A DNA stretch of 64,000 nt from Nitrospira sp. (GTDB lineage: Bacteria > Nitrospirota > Nitrospiria > Nitrospirales > Nitrospiraceae), in assembly GCA_024998595.1 (NCBI GenBank), contig JACOEK010000010.1:1-64000 (forward strand). The letters run 5' to 3'. Of this stretch, positions 25,141 to 35,254 are shown in pieces. The notes beneath the pieces are model-generated. The model saw only the letters and a program-made list of their open reading frames with translations. It was not told the DNA's origin and searched no databases. Numbering within the stretch: position 1 is the stretch's first letter; the number at the start of each line of letters is the position of its first letter. The translations under genes and the position numbers were made by a program.

Positions 25141-26852
25141 TGATTCACCTCAGCTTTCGCCTGTCCTGCTGGGCTTGGAACCGGCTTGTGTGCGACGGTT
25201 CCTCCGCCATCCGTATCATCAGTGACCAGAGAGGTATCAGCCGGTTGTAGGAGGCCGGTCAGAGGAAGTCCGACCCAGTCCGGTCTGTTATTCAATTCAT
25301 AGGTCAGTTCGTAAAACGCCTTATCGAGAACATGCACGTCCAGCAGAAGATCGAACTCTTGATGAGACTGAGGCAAGAATTTCGCCTCCCCGGCAGTTGT
25401 CCGATAGCCTCTGAGAAATGCGGTGCGGGCGTTTCGATACCACTGTTCGATCCACGGACCCAAATCGGGCGAGGTCGACGGGAGAGAGCGGCGACTCGGT
25501 AATGTGCGTAGCGCCACGTGCGCGGCATAGTGAAATGAACGAACCATGCCGGCCAGATCCACAATGGGAAGACGTTTAGTTCTGCGTTCGGCCAAAGGTT
25601 TTGCCGGTTCTCCCTCAAAATCTATGATGACAAAGTCGCTGCCCGTGTAGAGAACCTGTCCCAGGTGATAGTCGCCATGGCATCGAATGCGCAGGGCGCT
25701 CAAGGGCTGGCTGCACAGTGTCCCCAATCGATCGAGGAGGGCGGGCTCCTGTTCCATGACCGCTTGAGCCAGTTCTTGATCTGTTTCAGAAAGGACGGTC
25801 AATCGGCGTCGTAGCAACGTCAAGGCCTTAGTGGCGGACGCCTGCATGGCATGGACCCTGGACTGCACATACGATGAAGAGCAGGCCTCTGGCGCAAAGG
25901 CGGCTACCTCGCTGGGTTGTCCGAGCGCCATGTGCAACTCCCCCGTTCGCCGTCCCAATAAATTTGCCGAATCACGGTACCCAAACAGGAAATCACTGGT
26001 AGTGGCTTCCTGATTGGACCCTTCAAGCGGCCCCTGTCCAGGTTCTCCGCCCTTGTGATCGAGCGCGAGAATTCGATCGAGATAGTGTGAGAGCTGCGTC
26101 AGCGTATAGTCCCAGGCATTCCCTTGATTCGCGACAAAGGTTTGTGCAAGCGCGAGAGTCGTGGGCTCGGTGCCCTCCTGAATATATTCAAGCGCGCCTA
26201 CGAGGGAAGGAGAATGGGGAAAGCGTCGTTCCGTGAGGGCGCGCCCCACTTCCAATTCGGGGTTCATCCCAGGTTCGACTCGGCGGTACATCTTCATGAT
26301 GAGGCAGTCATCGAATTTCACCGAGGTATTGCTCTGTTCACCTTTCAGAACGGAACTGGACGCCGCGTACGCGCAGATTGCCGCCTCGTCAAACAAATCA
26401 GTTGCCGATCCGGCCAATGAACCGGTGGATCCCTGGAATTGCGTACCTCGACCCATGCTGGTCAGGAGCGAATAGGCGCAGGCGTCATTCCACAAGGCAT
26501 CGTACAGAATTCCAGGAAGTTCCTTCTGGAGATGAATGACCGTCAATGCCACGATGATTGCCTGCGGATGGTCGTGGGTCATCCGGTCTGCTTCTTTACC
26601 GAAGACGGCTGTCATGGGGAGCGTGTACGTGTCTACCCCTCCTTCATCGTAAGTCACCTCGATCAAGCCCAAGACCATGGGGCCATCCCCGCTGTTTTCC
26701 CGCAAAACATCCGCAAACTTCGTGGAACGAATGGTCTTCGCTTTGCCGCCGAACCATCGAGATGCCGTGAGAAAGGCCGGCAGCACCTTCTCAATTTCAG
26801 CGCGCGGCGGACCTTCGAAGACCGCCTTCCAGTTGTTGTGCACTCTGATCAT
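25137..26852 (-). CDS. mak: Maltokinase (Mak/Pep2)
   Basis: The 571-residue enzyme phosphorylates maltose to maltose-1-phosphate with ATP. It has the N-terminal lid [10 protein letters not shown] (31-40), the EQSNTSVKF nucleotide loop (172-180), and the aminoglycoside-phosphotransferase-like catalytic residues HGDYHLGQ (392-399, catalytic Asp394) and IDFEGEP (410-416, metal-binding). It is a stand-alone protein; in many bacteria it is fused to TreS. The C-terminal 40 residues are a low-complexity extension. It lies 24 bases after glgE and overlaps glgB. Confidence 0.94.
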   Translation of the reverse strand: MIRVHNNWKAVFEGPPRAEIEKVLPAFLTASRWFGGKAKTIRSTKFADVLRENSGDGPMVLGLIEVTYDEGGVDTYTLPMTAVFGKEADRMTHDHPQAIIVALTVIHLQKELPGILYDALWNDACAYSLLTSMGRGTQFQGSTGSLAGSATDLFDEAAICAYAASSSVLKGEQSNTSVKFDDCLIMKMYRRVEPGMNPELEVGRALTERRFPHSPSLVGALEYIQEGTEPTTLALAQTFVANQGNAWDYTLTQLSHYLDRILALDHKGGEPGQGPLEGSNQEATTSDFLFGYRDSANLLGRRTGELHMALGQPSEVAAFAPEACSSSYVQSRVHAMQASATKALTLLRRRLTVLSETDQELAQAVMEQEPALLDRLGTLCSQPLSALRIRCHGDYHLGQVLYTGSDFVIIDFEGEPAKPLAERRTKRLPIVDLAGMVRSFHYAAHVALRTLPSRRSLPSTSPDLGPWIEQWYRNARTAFLRGYRTTAGEAKFLPQSHQEFDLLLDVHVLDKAFYELTYELNNRPDWVGLPLTGLLQPADTSLVTDDTDGGGTVAHKPVPSPAGQAKAEVNQ

Positions 26853-26876
26853 TACGTCGATCGCCTTCGCGACGGT

Positions 26877-28952
26877 CTAGAGAAAATAATCGAAATCCTG
26901 TTCGCGTCGCAGGTTCCGGCGCACAGCAAAAATTTGTACCGGAACTGAATGCGGATCGAGCTGGACATAATTTCGAGACCCCTGCCACACATAATAGGCG
27001 TGCGTGAGGAGGTCATGGACTTGAAATGGGCGGTTCGCGTGAATCCCGAGGGCTGAGAGATCCAATTCCAGCCAGCCGGCATGGACGTGGTGCGGACTGA
27101 GGTTCACCACGACGAGAATGACGTTCGAACCGTCAGGCGATTGTTTGCTATAGGCCATGAGGTAGTCGTTGTCGATGGGATGAAACTGCAGATGAGCATC
27201 GCTTTGCAGAGCAGGATTCTCACGGCGGATACGGTTGATCAGGCCGATGAACTCTTTCAGGCTATCCGGTCGAGTGATATCCCAGCGCCGCACTTCATAT
27301 TTCTCAGAATCCAGGTATTCCTCGCTGCCTGGTTTCTGCGGGCGGTTTTCATAGAGTTCAAAGGCCGGCCCATAAATACCGTAACTCGATCCCAAAGTTG
27401 CAGCTAACGCCAGCCGGACCATGAACACCGGACGGCCGCCGTGCTGTAAGTGTTCAGTGAGAATGTCGGGTGTATTCGTCCACAGGTTGGGGCGAAAGAA
27501 TTCCCGTACTGGAGACGTGGTGAGCTCAGTGAAATAGTCGGTGAGCTCCGGCTTGCTGTTGCGCCAGGCAAAGTAGGTATACGACTGCGTGAACCCCACC
27601 TTTGCCAAATGGTACATCACCTTGGGCCTGGTAAAGGCTTCGGCGAGGAAGATGGTCTCCGGATACGCGGCTTTCACATCGCCGATAAGCCATTTCCAAA
27701 AGAGAAATGGCTTCGTATGGGGATTGTCTACGCGAAAGATCCGGATGCCATGATCGATCCAGTACTGGACAACGCCTCGAAGCTCTTTCCAGAGTTCGGG
27801 GAACGCGTCGGTCTCGAAATTCAATGGAAAGATATCCTGGTACTGTTTGGGCGGATTTTCCGCGAATTGGATGGTGCCGTCAGGGCGTGTCATAAACCAT
27901 TCCGGATGTTCTTGGACGTAAGGATGGTCGGGGGAGCATTGGAAGGCCAGATCGAGGGCAATCTCGATGCCCTTCTCGCGGGCGACAGCCAGGAGCTGCT
28001 TGAAATCCTCGAGGCTACCCAATTGGGAATGGATAGCCCTGTGCCCGCCGTTGCGGGATCCGATGGCCCAGGGGCTGCCTACAGAAGCCGAGTCGCCACG
28101 TGGATTATTGTTTGGCCCCTTCCTATGGGTTTCGCCAATAGGATGAATCGGGGGGAGATAGAGTACGTCAAACCCCATCTCCGCGATATACGAGAGCCGT
28201 GATTCGCAATCCTTGAATGTGCCGTGGGGCTGATCTTCATCGGTCGTAGAACGTGGAAACATTTCATACCAGGCGCTGAATCTAGCTTTGGGGCGATCTA
28301 CCACGACGAGGAGTTCCCGATCGTAAGAACTGCTCAGGCGGTGGTCGACGCAGTCTGCCATCACTTCCGCCGCTTCCTCTCCTAGCAGCAGGTCCAGTTC
28401 AGCTTGAGAGCGGGGATCACAGCGAGACACCGCCGCCTGGATATCTTTCAGGCGGCGCCGTGATGTGTCGGATGCGTGACCGTACGCTTTTTCGATCAGC
28501 TGTGTGCCGATCAAGATGTCCACGGTAACATCTTGCTGTGCGATCAACCGCTTGCGCATGTCGCGCTGCCACGTGGCAAAATGATCCACCCATCCGATGA
28601 TGCTATATCGATAGTGGCCTAGTTCACGCACTTCGAACGAGGCCTGCCACCGATCATTTCCTGAAAAACTCAACGGCGTTTCAAGCCATTCATCTTGATG
28701 CTCATGACGGGAGCGGAGGAGGCCTCGTATCACATCGTGTCCGTCCGCAAAAAGGTCTGCTTGCACAACAATCGTATCTCCAAGCTCTCGCTTGATCGGA
28801 TACCGGCCCCCATCGACTTCCGGTTCGACATGTTCAATCGCCACTCGGAGACGTCCCTCGCTCGTCAAAGCGGAAGATGGCACCTGGTTTCCCCGGCTCA
28901 TTTGCTCTGCCCGCCTCTTCTGCGGTGCATCTGTGCGTGTGGTTCGCTTCAT
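26877..28952 (-). CDS. glgE: Alpha-1,4-glucan:maltose-1-phosphate maltosyltransferase
   Basis: The 691-residue enzyme (GH13_3) transfers maltosyl units from maltose-1-phosphate to glucan. Visible features: an N-terminal beta domain with ELGDTIVVQADLFADGHD, the helical insert region to about 215, FSAWYEMFPRS and LYLPPIHPIGETHRKGPNN, catalytic nucleophile Asp409 (IFRVDNPHTKP) and acid/base Glu438 (FLAEAFTRP). The NPHTKP and RKG segments are specific to GlgE. The ATG overlaps the stop of the membrane channel-like gene by four bases. It is part of a full GlgE pathway. Confidence 0.95.
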   Translation of the reverse strand: MKRTTRTDAPQKRRAEQMSRGNQVPSSALTSEGRLRVAIEHVEPEVDGGRYPIKRELGDTIVVQADLFADGHDVIRGLLRSRHEHQDEWLETPLSFSGNDRWQASFEVRELGHYRYSIIGWVDHFATWQRDMRKRLIAQQDVTVDILIGTQLIEKAYGHASDTSRRRLKDIQAAVSRCDPRSQAELDLLLGEEAAEVMADCVDHRLSSSYDRELLVVVDRPKARFSAWYEMFPRSTTDEDQPHGTFKDCESRLSYIAEMGFDVLYLPPIHPIGETHRKGPNNNPRGDSASVGSPWAIGSRNGGHRAIHSQLGSLEDFKQLLAVAREKGIEIALDLAFQCSPDHPYVQEHPEWFMTRPDGTIQFAENPPKQYQDIFPLNFETDAFPELWKELRGVVQYWIDHGIRIFRVDNPHTKPFLFWKWLIGDVKAAYPETIFLAEAFTRPKVMYHLAKVGFTQSYTYFAWRNSKPELTDYFTELTTSPVREFFRPNLWTNTPDILTEHLQHGGRPVFMVRLALAATLGSSYGIYGPAFELYENRPQKPGSEEYLDSEKYEVRRWDITRPDSLKEFIGLINRIRRENPALQSDAHLQFHPIDNDYLMAYSKQSPDGSNVILVVVNLSPHHVHAGWLELDLSALGIHANRPFQVHDLLTHAYYVWQGSRNYVQLDPHSVPVQIFAVRRNLRREQDFDYFL

Positions 28953-29650
28953 AAATGTGACAACTGATCGGCCTTGTGTTCATGCCGGCTGAAACGTCGT
29001 TCGAGGATCTCTCTCATAAGATGTCGCCCGCCCAAGCCCACGGCCAGGGCAAGCGCGAGTACCACGCCGCCGAACGTGATGGAGAAGGCCGCGATGACAA
29101 TCTCCTTCGCAATCCCCAACTGGGTCAGCACCATCGCGCAGGTGAACAATAGGAGGCCCCATCGCACCAACCCCGCGACGACCCGGGCTTCTTCGACCTG
29201 GGCGTTCACGGCAGCAATCAAGGAGGCCTCGGCAAAGAAATTGGCGCACAGCACCCCCACCAGGAGAACGAGGGACGCGGCCAGCACGTTAGGCAAGAAG
29301 GCGACGATCTGACTGATCAAATTGGCCGTTGCCGGGAGGTTCATGGCATCGACGCCCATGAAGGCAAATAATAAAAAGACAATCCAGAACAGGACCCCGC
29401 TGACGACTAGGGAAACTGGGCGTCGGACTCCCGCTTGTGAGAGCGGCTGGGCAATGCCCAATCGTTCGCAGAACGAATCGAATCCGAAGGTCCGGAGAAC
29501 CCGCAGGGTGAGCACCTTCACCGACCAGGCAGCCAACAGCCCCAGTGTGAGAAAGGTGAGCAAGGCGAGGAGCCGCGGTAACACGAGCACGATTTGCATC
29601 ACGGTGTCACGAAAGCCGGCGACCATCGTATCTCTCCACAGGTCACTCAT
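28949..29650 (-). CDS. TM-helix-repeat membrane protein (mechanosensitive-channel-like)
   Basis: The 233-residue protein has about five hydrophobic segments (VMQIVLVLPRLLALLTFLTL, VSLVVSGVLFWIVFLLFAFM, VAFLPNVLAASLVLLVGVLC, WGLLLFTCAMVLTQL, AFSITFGGVVLALALAVGLG). The paired VLP...LTF...L pattern and the closing GLGGRHLMREILERR are typical of the conserved TM-helix family related to MscS channels, here lacking the MscS beta domain. ATG 29650 has GGAGG seven bases upstream; it overlaps the upstream glycosyltransferase stop by eight bases. Its place in the trehalose/glucan operon suggests a role under osmotic change. Confidence 0.82.
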   Translation of the reverse strand: MSDLWRDTMVAGFRDTVMQIVLVLPRLLALLTFLTLGLLAAWSVKVLTLRVLRTFGFDSFCERLGIAQPLSQAGVRRPVSLVVSGVLFWIVFLLFAFMGVDAMNLPATANLISQIVAFLPNVLAASLVLLVGVLCANFFAEASLIAAVNAQVEEARVVAGLVRWGLLLFTCAMVLTQLGIAKEIVIAAFSITFGGVVLALALAVGLGGRHLMREILERRFSRHEHKADQLSHL

Positions 29651-30962
29651 CGCGCCACCTCCATTGTTCCACGAGATACGACTTCGACAACTCGAACTCG
29701 CGGCATAGCCTCTCCACCGTTCGATCGACCTCCGCGGAATCCCCATGCTGAGTTTCCAGGACGAAAGAAGCCGTCCGCCCCAAGTACAGAGGAGTCAGCG
29801 CCTTCAACATATGTTCCCGGTGCAATGTCTGGTTGTGATACGCCAGGGAAAAGTCGTAGACGGTTTGCACCCAGAGTGAGGGTGGAAACCGGAACTCTTC
29901 CGGGTCTTGGATGTCGAGTGCGATGATTTGTCCCAGGGTGTCTCGAGACAGAATCAATTCCCAGAGCGGAAGCAAATCGCGCAATCCCTGCTTGAATCCG
30001 CTCACCATTCGACCGGTGTGCAAGGGCCCGGGATCGGGTGCGGACTCCGGATCGCCATAGACCGGTACCTCGCTCGACTCCTTAACCTTCTCCCACGATG
30101 ATTCATACTCTTCCATCGAGTGAAAGATGCCTCCGACGGTTTGTGCGAGCAGCACCGACAGATCAACTGTTCCGAGTGTAGGTTCCTGATCCCTGGTGCC
30201 GAGATACGTGTGGCACACGCGATAGCCGCCAGCGAGCGCAGCCGTGGCGAGCCGGCTATCCACACTGTATTTGGCCGCGGTTCCTGTCCAGGTCGACCGG
30301 GTGATCAAATCACCGGCGAATTTCCCGGACAAACCATAAGCGCCGCCGCTCGGATACCGTAATCGTTTGCCATACAGCGCACGGGTCAGGGGATACAGCA
30401 GGTTGGTCGCGAGTGTGCCCTCATACCGGTGGCGACGATAGAGTGGGACGACATAATCCTCGCCTTGTTCATAGACTGGTCTGCCGAGATGATCGATCCA
30501 GGCGGGGCTGAGTGACCGCAGCTGTCCTTCCACGATCAGGCATATCTTGGGTTGTAAGCGCCGTGCCGTCAGACAGAAGTTGTGGATGCTTTCATCTCGA
30601 CCGGGGAAGCCCTGTTCTCTGGTGAGATTTGCATAGGTTCCTGCCGCATTGGACACAGTCCGGACGGGAAGTATGCCGGCCGCCAGCCGAGTGATGATGC
30701 CGGATGTCCCGTCTTGTGAGCCCGCGTCGCAATTCAGGAGCAGTGCAGACGCGGTCGGGAAGAACTGCCGCAATCCTTCCAGGATTGATTTCAGGACGGC
30801 CTCGATGGATCCGGCATTGTTGAGGGTCATCAAGCCTATCATGATATCAATCGTGTCAACCGGCCACTCGCGGTCAGCACCTGACGCGGAAAGTTCCGGG
30901 TTGGTGGGCAGCATTTCTGTATCACTGTTTCCGCCTTGCGGCATTGAAATGACCGTCGCCAT
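29643..30962 (-). CDS. GT2-like glycosyltransferase without a classical DXD
   Basis: The 439-residue protein has a GT-A-like start, IDIMIGLMTLNNAGSIEAVL and LLLNCDAGSQDGTSGI, then ICLIVEGQLRSLSPAWIDHL where a DXD would normally stand, and a distal YPSGGAYGLSGKFAGDLITR and AGGYRVCHTYLGTRDQEP. The layout recalls GT2/GT81-type enzymes such as glucosylglycerate or mannosylglycerate synthases, which make compatible solutes, but the donor motif reads VEGQ instead of DXD. Activity is therefore uncertain. It lies 17 bases after TreT. Product could be a further solute or glycosylated lipid; this is inference. Confidence 0.7.
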   Translation of the reverse strand: MATVISMPQGGNSDTEMLPTNPELSASGADREWPVDTIDIMIGLMTLNNAGSIEAVLKSILEGLRQFFPTASALLLNCDAGSQDGTSGIITRLAAGILPVRTVSNAAGTYANLTREQGFPGRDESIHNFCLTARRLQPKICLIVEGQLRSLSPAWIDHLGRPVYEQGEDYVVPLYRRHRYEGTLATNLLYPLTRALYGKRLRYPSGGAYGLSGKFAGDLITRSTWTGTAAKYSVDSRLATAALAGGYRVCHTYLGTRDQEPTLGTVDLSVLLAQTVGGIFHSMEEYESSWEKVKESSEVPVYGDPESAPDPGPLHTGRMVSGFKQGLRDLLPLWELILSRDTLGQIIALDIQDPEEFRFPPSLWVQTVYDFSLAYHNQTLHREHMLKALTPLYLGRTASFVLETQHGDSAEVDRTVERLCREFELSKSYLVEQWRWRDE

Positions 30963-30979
30963 CTGTCACCACATCACGC

Positions 30980-32179
30980 TCAGGTTGCCGGCAGGAGTTT
31001 CAGCAAGGTCAGGTAATCCCCCAGCTGCCGGGTAATGAGAAAATTACGCCGGACATGTTCGCGCGCCATGGCGCCCATTCTGTTCATCAGTCCTGGGTTG
31101 TTGAGCAAATGCCGAATGCGGAAGGCCGCCCCCTCCACGGAATGGACCACATAGCCGGTGACTCCATCGACGACCTGCGCGGCAATGCCTCCGGCCGTGC
31201 TCCCGACGACCGGTTTCCCTTTCCACATCGCTTCCGACACGGTCAACCCAAACCCTTCCTTCACTGATTTTTGGAGGACGACGGTGGCACTCCGCTGCAG
31301 CGCGTTGATTTCCAGATCCGCCTCCGGAGGAAGTTGAATGACATGGATGTCGGGATCGCGAGCCTCGGCCTCCCGGAGTTCCATAAGCACCGCTTCGCCT
31401 TCGGGATCGTGCATGACCCCGGCTCCGGCCAAGACCAGTTGGCAATCATGGTGTCGCTTGACGAGCCGATAGGTTTGAATGGCGCCCAACGGATCTTTAA
31501 AACGATCGAAGCGGGCGACCTGCAACAGCATCGGCTTTACCCTGTGAATACCGAGCCGATCGAGCACCTGCGTGATCTCGGAACGGCTCATGTCGCGATT
31601 TTTCGGGCTGAGCGGATCGATCGATGGATAGATCAAAAACTTGGGAATCGGCAGGCGCTGAGCGAAGCCGGACAGCGAGAAAATGGCGGCGTCATATTTG
31701 AGGATGTAACGGCGAAGAAAGGCCCAGGCCGGACGTTGAGGCTGGGCCAGGTCCAAGTGGCAGCGCCAGAGCCAGCAACCATTGGTGCGATAGTCCACCA
31801 GTCCTGCCGGTTGATGGTCATGAACCATCACCATGTCAGCCTCGAGTTTCAGCGCCTTGGCATTCCGCTCGATGACGCTGGCATACGTCTGATACATGTC
31901 GTCGGTGAGCTTGTCGTCACGACCCTGCAAGGCGTTCAGCATACGTGTCACCACCACGAAATACTCTTGTGAGCCGGCTAGCACTTCCCACCGGGCTTCG
32001 ACACCTAACGACACCATCATCGGAACGAGACGCCGCAAGACTTCCGACATCCCGCCCCCATATCTGACGGCGTTCAGGTGAAGGAAACTTTTTCCCTGCA
32101 CGAGATCACTCAAGCGGTACAGGAAATCGACCGTACCCTTCGGTGACACTTCGCGATATTCATCCAATGCCGAATTCAC
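30980..32179 (-). CDS. treT: Trehalose synthase, glycosyl-transferring (TreT)
   Basis: The 399-residue GT4 enzyme makes trehalose from an NDP-glucose and glucose in one step. It has the N-terminal FLHLNAVRYGGGMSEVLRRL (the GGVAE-like loop), MVHDHQPAG (about 118-126), the LVLAGAG Rossmann segment and the retaining EX7E motif KEGFGLTVSEAMWKGKPVVG, then GGIAAQVVDGVTGY. GTG 32179 follows GAGGAG by nine bases. It sits 48 bases after treS and provides trehalose to it. Confidence 0.92.
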   Translation of the reverse strand: MNSALDEYREVSPKGTVDFLYRLSDLVQGKSFLHLNAVRYGGGMSEVLRRLVPMMVSLGVEARWEVLAGSQEYFVVVTRMLNALQGRDDKLTDDMYQTYASVIERNAKALKLEADMVMVHDHQPAGLVDYRTNGCWLWRCHLDLAQPQRPAWAFLRRYILKYDAAIFSLSGFAQRLPIPKFLIYPSIDPLSPKNRDMSRSEITQVLDRLGIHRVKPMLLQVARFDRFKDPLGAIQTYRLVKRHHDCQLVLAGAGVMHDPEGEAVLMELREAEARDPDIHVIQLPPEADLEINALQRSATVVLQKSVKEGFGLTVSEAMWKGKPVVGSTAGGIAAQVVDGVTGYVVHSVEGAAFRIRHLLNNPGLMNRMGAMAREHVRRNFLITRQLGDYLTLLKLLPAT

Positions 32180-32227
32180 CAGGTAATTCTCCTCACCAGG
32201 AGCGAACCATGAATAGGATCTCGCTCC

Positions 32228-33907
32228 TCAGATCGCGCTCCATTCCATGCTGTAGGCGCTGGTACCGGACCGGACAGCCGGCAGATGCAACCAATACGAA
32301 CTGTAGGGCCCTAACGTCAGCACGTAGGGTTGTTCGTGAATGGTGGGAAAGCGTGACTCTCCGAGTAATTCTTCGGGCACAACGTCTTTGTAGCGACCGA
32401 GGTCGAGTTCGACGGCCTGGGACGACCCCGCCAGGTTGTGCACGAGCAGTAACGTCTCCTGTTCATAAGCACGGATGTAGGCGAGGATTTTTTCATTCGC
32501 CGGACTCAGGAACTGCAACGTTCCACGACCAAACACCTTGTGCTTCTTCCGGATCGCGATCATTCGCCGCATCCAATTCAACAATGAATGTGTCGCCTGC
32601 TTTTGAGCATCGATGTTGACGGACTGATATCCGTAGACAGCATCGGCCACGACGGGAAGGAACAACTGGGACGGGTCGGCCTTGGAAAAGCCGGCGTTGC
32701 GGTCGGCGGTCCACGGCATCGGAGTGCGCACGCCGTTCCTGTCGCCAAGGTGAATGTTGTCGCCCATGCCGATTTCATCTCCGTAATAGATGATTGGACT
32801 GCCGGGAAGGGTGAAGACGATACTGTTCAAGAGCTCGACCTTTCGACGATCGTTATCCAGGAGCGGAGCCAATCGACGGGCAATGCCGATATTGCGCCGC
32901 ATCTGAGGATCGCGCGCATAAGCGTAATACATGTAATCGCGCTCCTCGCCGGTACACATTTCCAGCGTCAGTTCATCATGGTTCCTCAAGAAGAGGCACC
33001 ACTGGCAGGCTGCAGGGATGTCCGGAGTATGTTTGAACATGTCCACAATCGGTTGGCGATCCTCACTTCTGACGCCCATGAACAATCGCGGCATGAGCGG
33101 AAAATGAAAGGCCATGTGGAACTCGTCGCCGTCCCCGAAGTAGGGACGCACGTCGCTGGGCCATTGGTTGGCCTCAGCCAACAGCACCCGGCCTTTGTAG
33201 CGCTGGTCGATGCTGCTCCGGATCTCTTTCAGATAGCGATGGGTTTCCGGCAGGTTCTCGCAAATGGTGCCTTCGCGTTCGAACAGGTAGGGCACTGCAT
33301 CACATCGAAACCCGTCGAGCCCCTGGTCGAGCCAATACTCCATGACTTGAATCATGGCGCGGCGGACTTCGGGATTGTCGTAGTTGAGGTCGGGTTGATG
33401 GCTGAAAAATCGATGCCAGAAATACGCCTGCGCCTCATGATCCCAGGTCCAATTGGATTTCTCCGTGTCGACAAAAATAATCCGAGCGCGGGGATATTTC
33501 TGATCCGTGTCGCTCCAGACGTAATAGTGCCGGGTCGGTGCGTCAGGGGAGGCTTTTGCCGCCTGAAACCATGCATGTTGGTCGGAGGTATGATTGAGAA
33601 TCAGGTCGACGATCACCCGCATGCCGCGGCGATGTGCCTCCTCCAGCAGGCGCCGGAAGTCATCTGTTGTGCCATACGACGCAGCGATGTTGCGAAAATC
33701 CGCCACATCGTACCCATCGTCCCTTAACGGCGAGGGATAAAAGGGGAGGAGCCAGAGGCAATCCACGCCGAGCCATTCGAGATAATCCAGTTTCTGAATC
33801 AGGCCGGCAAAGTCTCCCACGCCATCGTCGTTGCCGTCGTAAAAGGCGCGGACGTGAAGTTCATAAAACACGGCGTCTTTGTACCAAAGTGGATCTTGAT
33901 TCAGCAT
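32228..33907 (-). CDS. treS: Trehalose synthase/maltose alpha-D-glucosyltransferase (TreS)
   Basis: The 559-residue GH13 enzyme interconverts trehalose and maltose. Motifs: [34 protein letters not shown] (about 101-114), [13 protein letters not shown] with nucleophile Asp203, LLAEANQWP with Glu245, and [12 protein letters not shown] (about 308-319). The [12 protein letters not shown] and NHDELTLEM segments separate TreS from glucosidases. It lacks the maltokinase fusion seen in other species; a separate maltokinase gene lies downstream. It begins three bases after the DUF5752 gene stop. Confidence 0.95.
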   Translation of the reverse strand: MLNQDPLWYKDAVFYELHVRAFYDGNDDGVGDFAGLIQKLDYLEWLGVDCLWLLPFYPSPLRDDGYDVADFRNIAASYGTTDDFRRLLEEAHRRGMRVIVDLILNHTSDQHAWFQAAKASPDAPTRHYYVWSDTDQKYPRARIIFVDTEKSNWTWDHEAQAYFWHRFFSHQPDLNYDNPEVRRAMIQVMEYWLDQGLDGFRCDAVPYLFEREGTICENLPETHRYLKEIRSSIDQRYKGRVLLAEANQWPSDVRPYFGDGDEFHMAFHFPLMPRLFMGVRSEDRQPIVDMFKHTPDIPAACQWCLFLRNHDELTLEMCTGEERDYMYYAYARDPQMRRNIGIARRLAPLLDNDRRKVELLNSIVFTLPGSPIIYYGDEIGMGDNIHLGDRNGVRTPMPWTADRNAGFSKADPSQLFLPVVADAVYGYQSVNIDAQKQATHSLLNWMRRMIAIRKKHKVFGRGTLQFLSPANEKILAYIRAYEQETLLLVHNLAGSSQAVELDLGRYKDVVPEELLGESRFPTIHEQPYVLTLGPYSSYWLHLPAVRSGTSAYSMEWSAI

Positions 33908-33910
33908 CGA

Positions 33911-34585
33911 TCAGGCCTTCACCGAGTCACCGGTCAAGAATTCATCACAGGCGGTAATGAGCTTAGAGCGGAGTCGCTCCAGGCTGCCCTGGTAGGGGTT
34001 GATCGAGCGGATGCGATCAGCCAGGTTCGTGAGGCCCAGACTCGTGCGAATCCAAGCCGAGAAATCGTTCTCTGCGCGCCGCAGACGAAAATGCGCTTCG
34101 AACATATGGAAGTAGATGGTGCTCACGTCGATGTCGGCCACCATATCGCGAAAATCCTGCAGCGTGTGTGCCTTCAGCCCGATGGGCACTTCGAGAATCC
34201 TGGAGCGTTTAAAATGGAATGGCTGGCCAAAAACGACCCTCGGGATAATGGGGCTCCGGGAGAGATGGTCGTCGATGATAGAGATCAGTTCCTCTCGCAG
34301 GTTCTCCAGGTCCGGGTAGTCGAAGGGGTCAAGTACGGCGAGGCGTTCTCCCAGGACATGATCCCCGATTTGCATCACGACCCATTGCGCAAAGTCGTTG
34401 GGGTAGGTTCCTTCGATCAATCCATGGCGGAGGAAATAGCTGTGGGTGTGAAAATGAATGGAATCCAAGGGCACTTCTTCGATCAGCTCCGCGAGTTCTT
34501 TTTCGTCATCCGCCTGATGGGCGATACTTTCTTGCAGTTCGCTGCAACCGATGAATGCAAATGGGGCCTCCGCAATGAGCGCCAC
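33911..34585 (-). CDS. DUF5752 family protein
   Basis: The 224-residue protein opens VALIAEAPFAFIGCSELQES and continues with IHFHTHSYFLRHGLIEGTYP, NDFAQWVVMQIGDHVLGERL, a family pattern of two similar halves: the second half has FHMFEAHFRLRRAENDFSAW. GTG 34585 is preferred because AGAAGGGAG lies nine bases upstream; the longer frame from 34666 adds 27 residues without a site. DUF5752 genes are found beside TreT and related trehalose genes. The repeated H-x-H...NDF-x-W pattern suggests two ligand sites. Function is unknown. Confidence 0.8.
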   Translation of the reverse strand: MALIAEAPFAFIGCSELQESIAHQADDEKELAELIEEVPLDSIHFHTHSYFLRHGLIEGTYPNDFAQWVVMQIGDHVLGERLAVLDPFDYPDLENLREELISIIDDHLSRSPIIPRVVFGQPFHFKRSRILEVPIGLKAHTLQDFRDMVADIDVSTIYFHMFEAHFRLRRAENDFSAWIRTSLGLTNLADRIRSINPYQGSLERLRSKLITACDEFLTGDSVKA

Positions 34586-35254
34586 GTATCTCGACTCCCT
34601 TCTGCGTTCAGCGACAAGTAACACAGATCCTCTGTCCACCGGCTCGATCGAATCGAACGATGCCACCGATGTACGAGTTCACTATAAATCGTTCGGAGCG
34701 GGATCCTTACTAGTGAAACACCTAGATGGCCGGGAAGCGATGTCGTCACATAGTAACCGTATCGCGTAGTGGGGGAAGTTGGGGAAGATGGCGATGGAGC
34801 GATGATTCGGCTATGGCGTTACACACACCATGCCTGGTGCCGATTGACGGCCTACTGAGGGAACGATGCGGCAAGAATTCCCTGGGCCGTCGAGTCGCGA
34901 AGTATACACATGACGGCCAGGCACTGTGTCATTTCGAATGCGATGCAGGACATGTGTTCCACTCCGATGATACCTGCCGATACTATTTCGAATGTGATTG
35001 TCGGCCCCGTTACGCGCAGTCGGATCAATCCCGGTCCCAGCCCGACCCGTAAATCAATCGCTCTTCCAAGATCACAACTTTGAGTAGTCCTTCAGCCTGG
35101 AACGGTATCAGGGCAATTCATTTCCGTTTGATAGACTCGAATTTCTTCACAAAATTGCCGGTGTCGTGTACCGTACAGAAACCGGCTCCGAACATGGTGT
35201 TTGGAGGATGGCGCGGTTCATTGCATTCTTGCCTGACCCCGGGCTGGCCGCCAG
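34586..35254. other. Long intergenic stretch upstream of the trehalose island
   Basis: No convincing gene lies here. It must hold the promoter for the minus-strand island and the start region of the desaturase-like gene. Two copies of ATTTCGAATGYGAT stand at 34931-34944 and 34985-34998, 54 bases apart, each centred on TTCGAA. I see no clear -10/-35 pair. Confidence 0.4.

Noticed and set aside
32588-33727. 379-codon plus-strand frame
   Set aside because: It is antisense to treS, with no recognisable motif.
34726-35052. 108-codon plus-strand frame
   Set aside because: Composition is irregular, no ribosome-binding site is present and no domain is visible.
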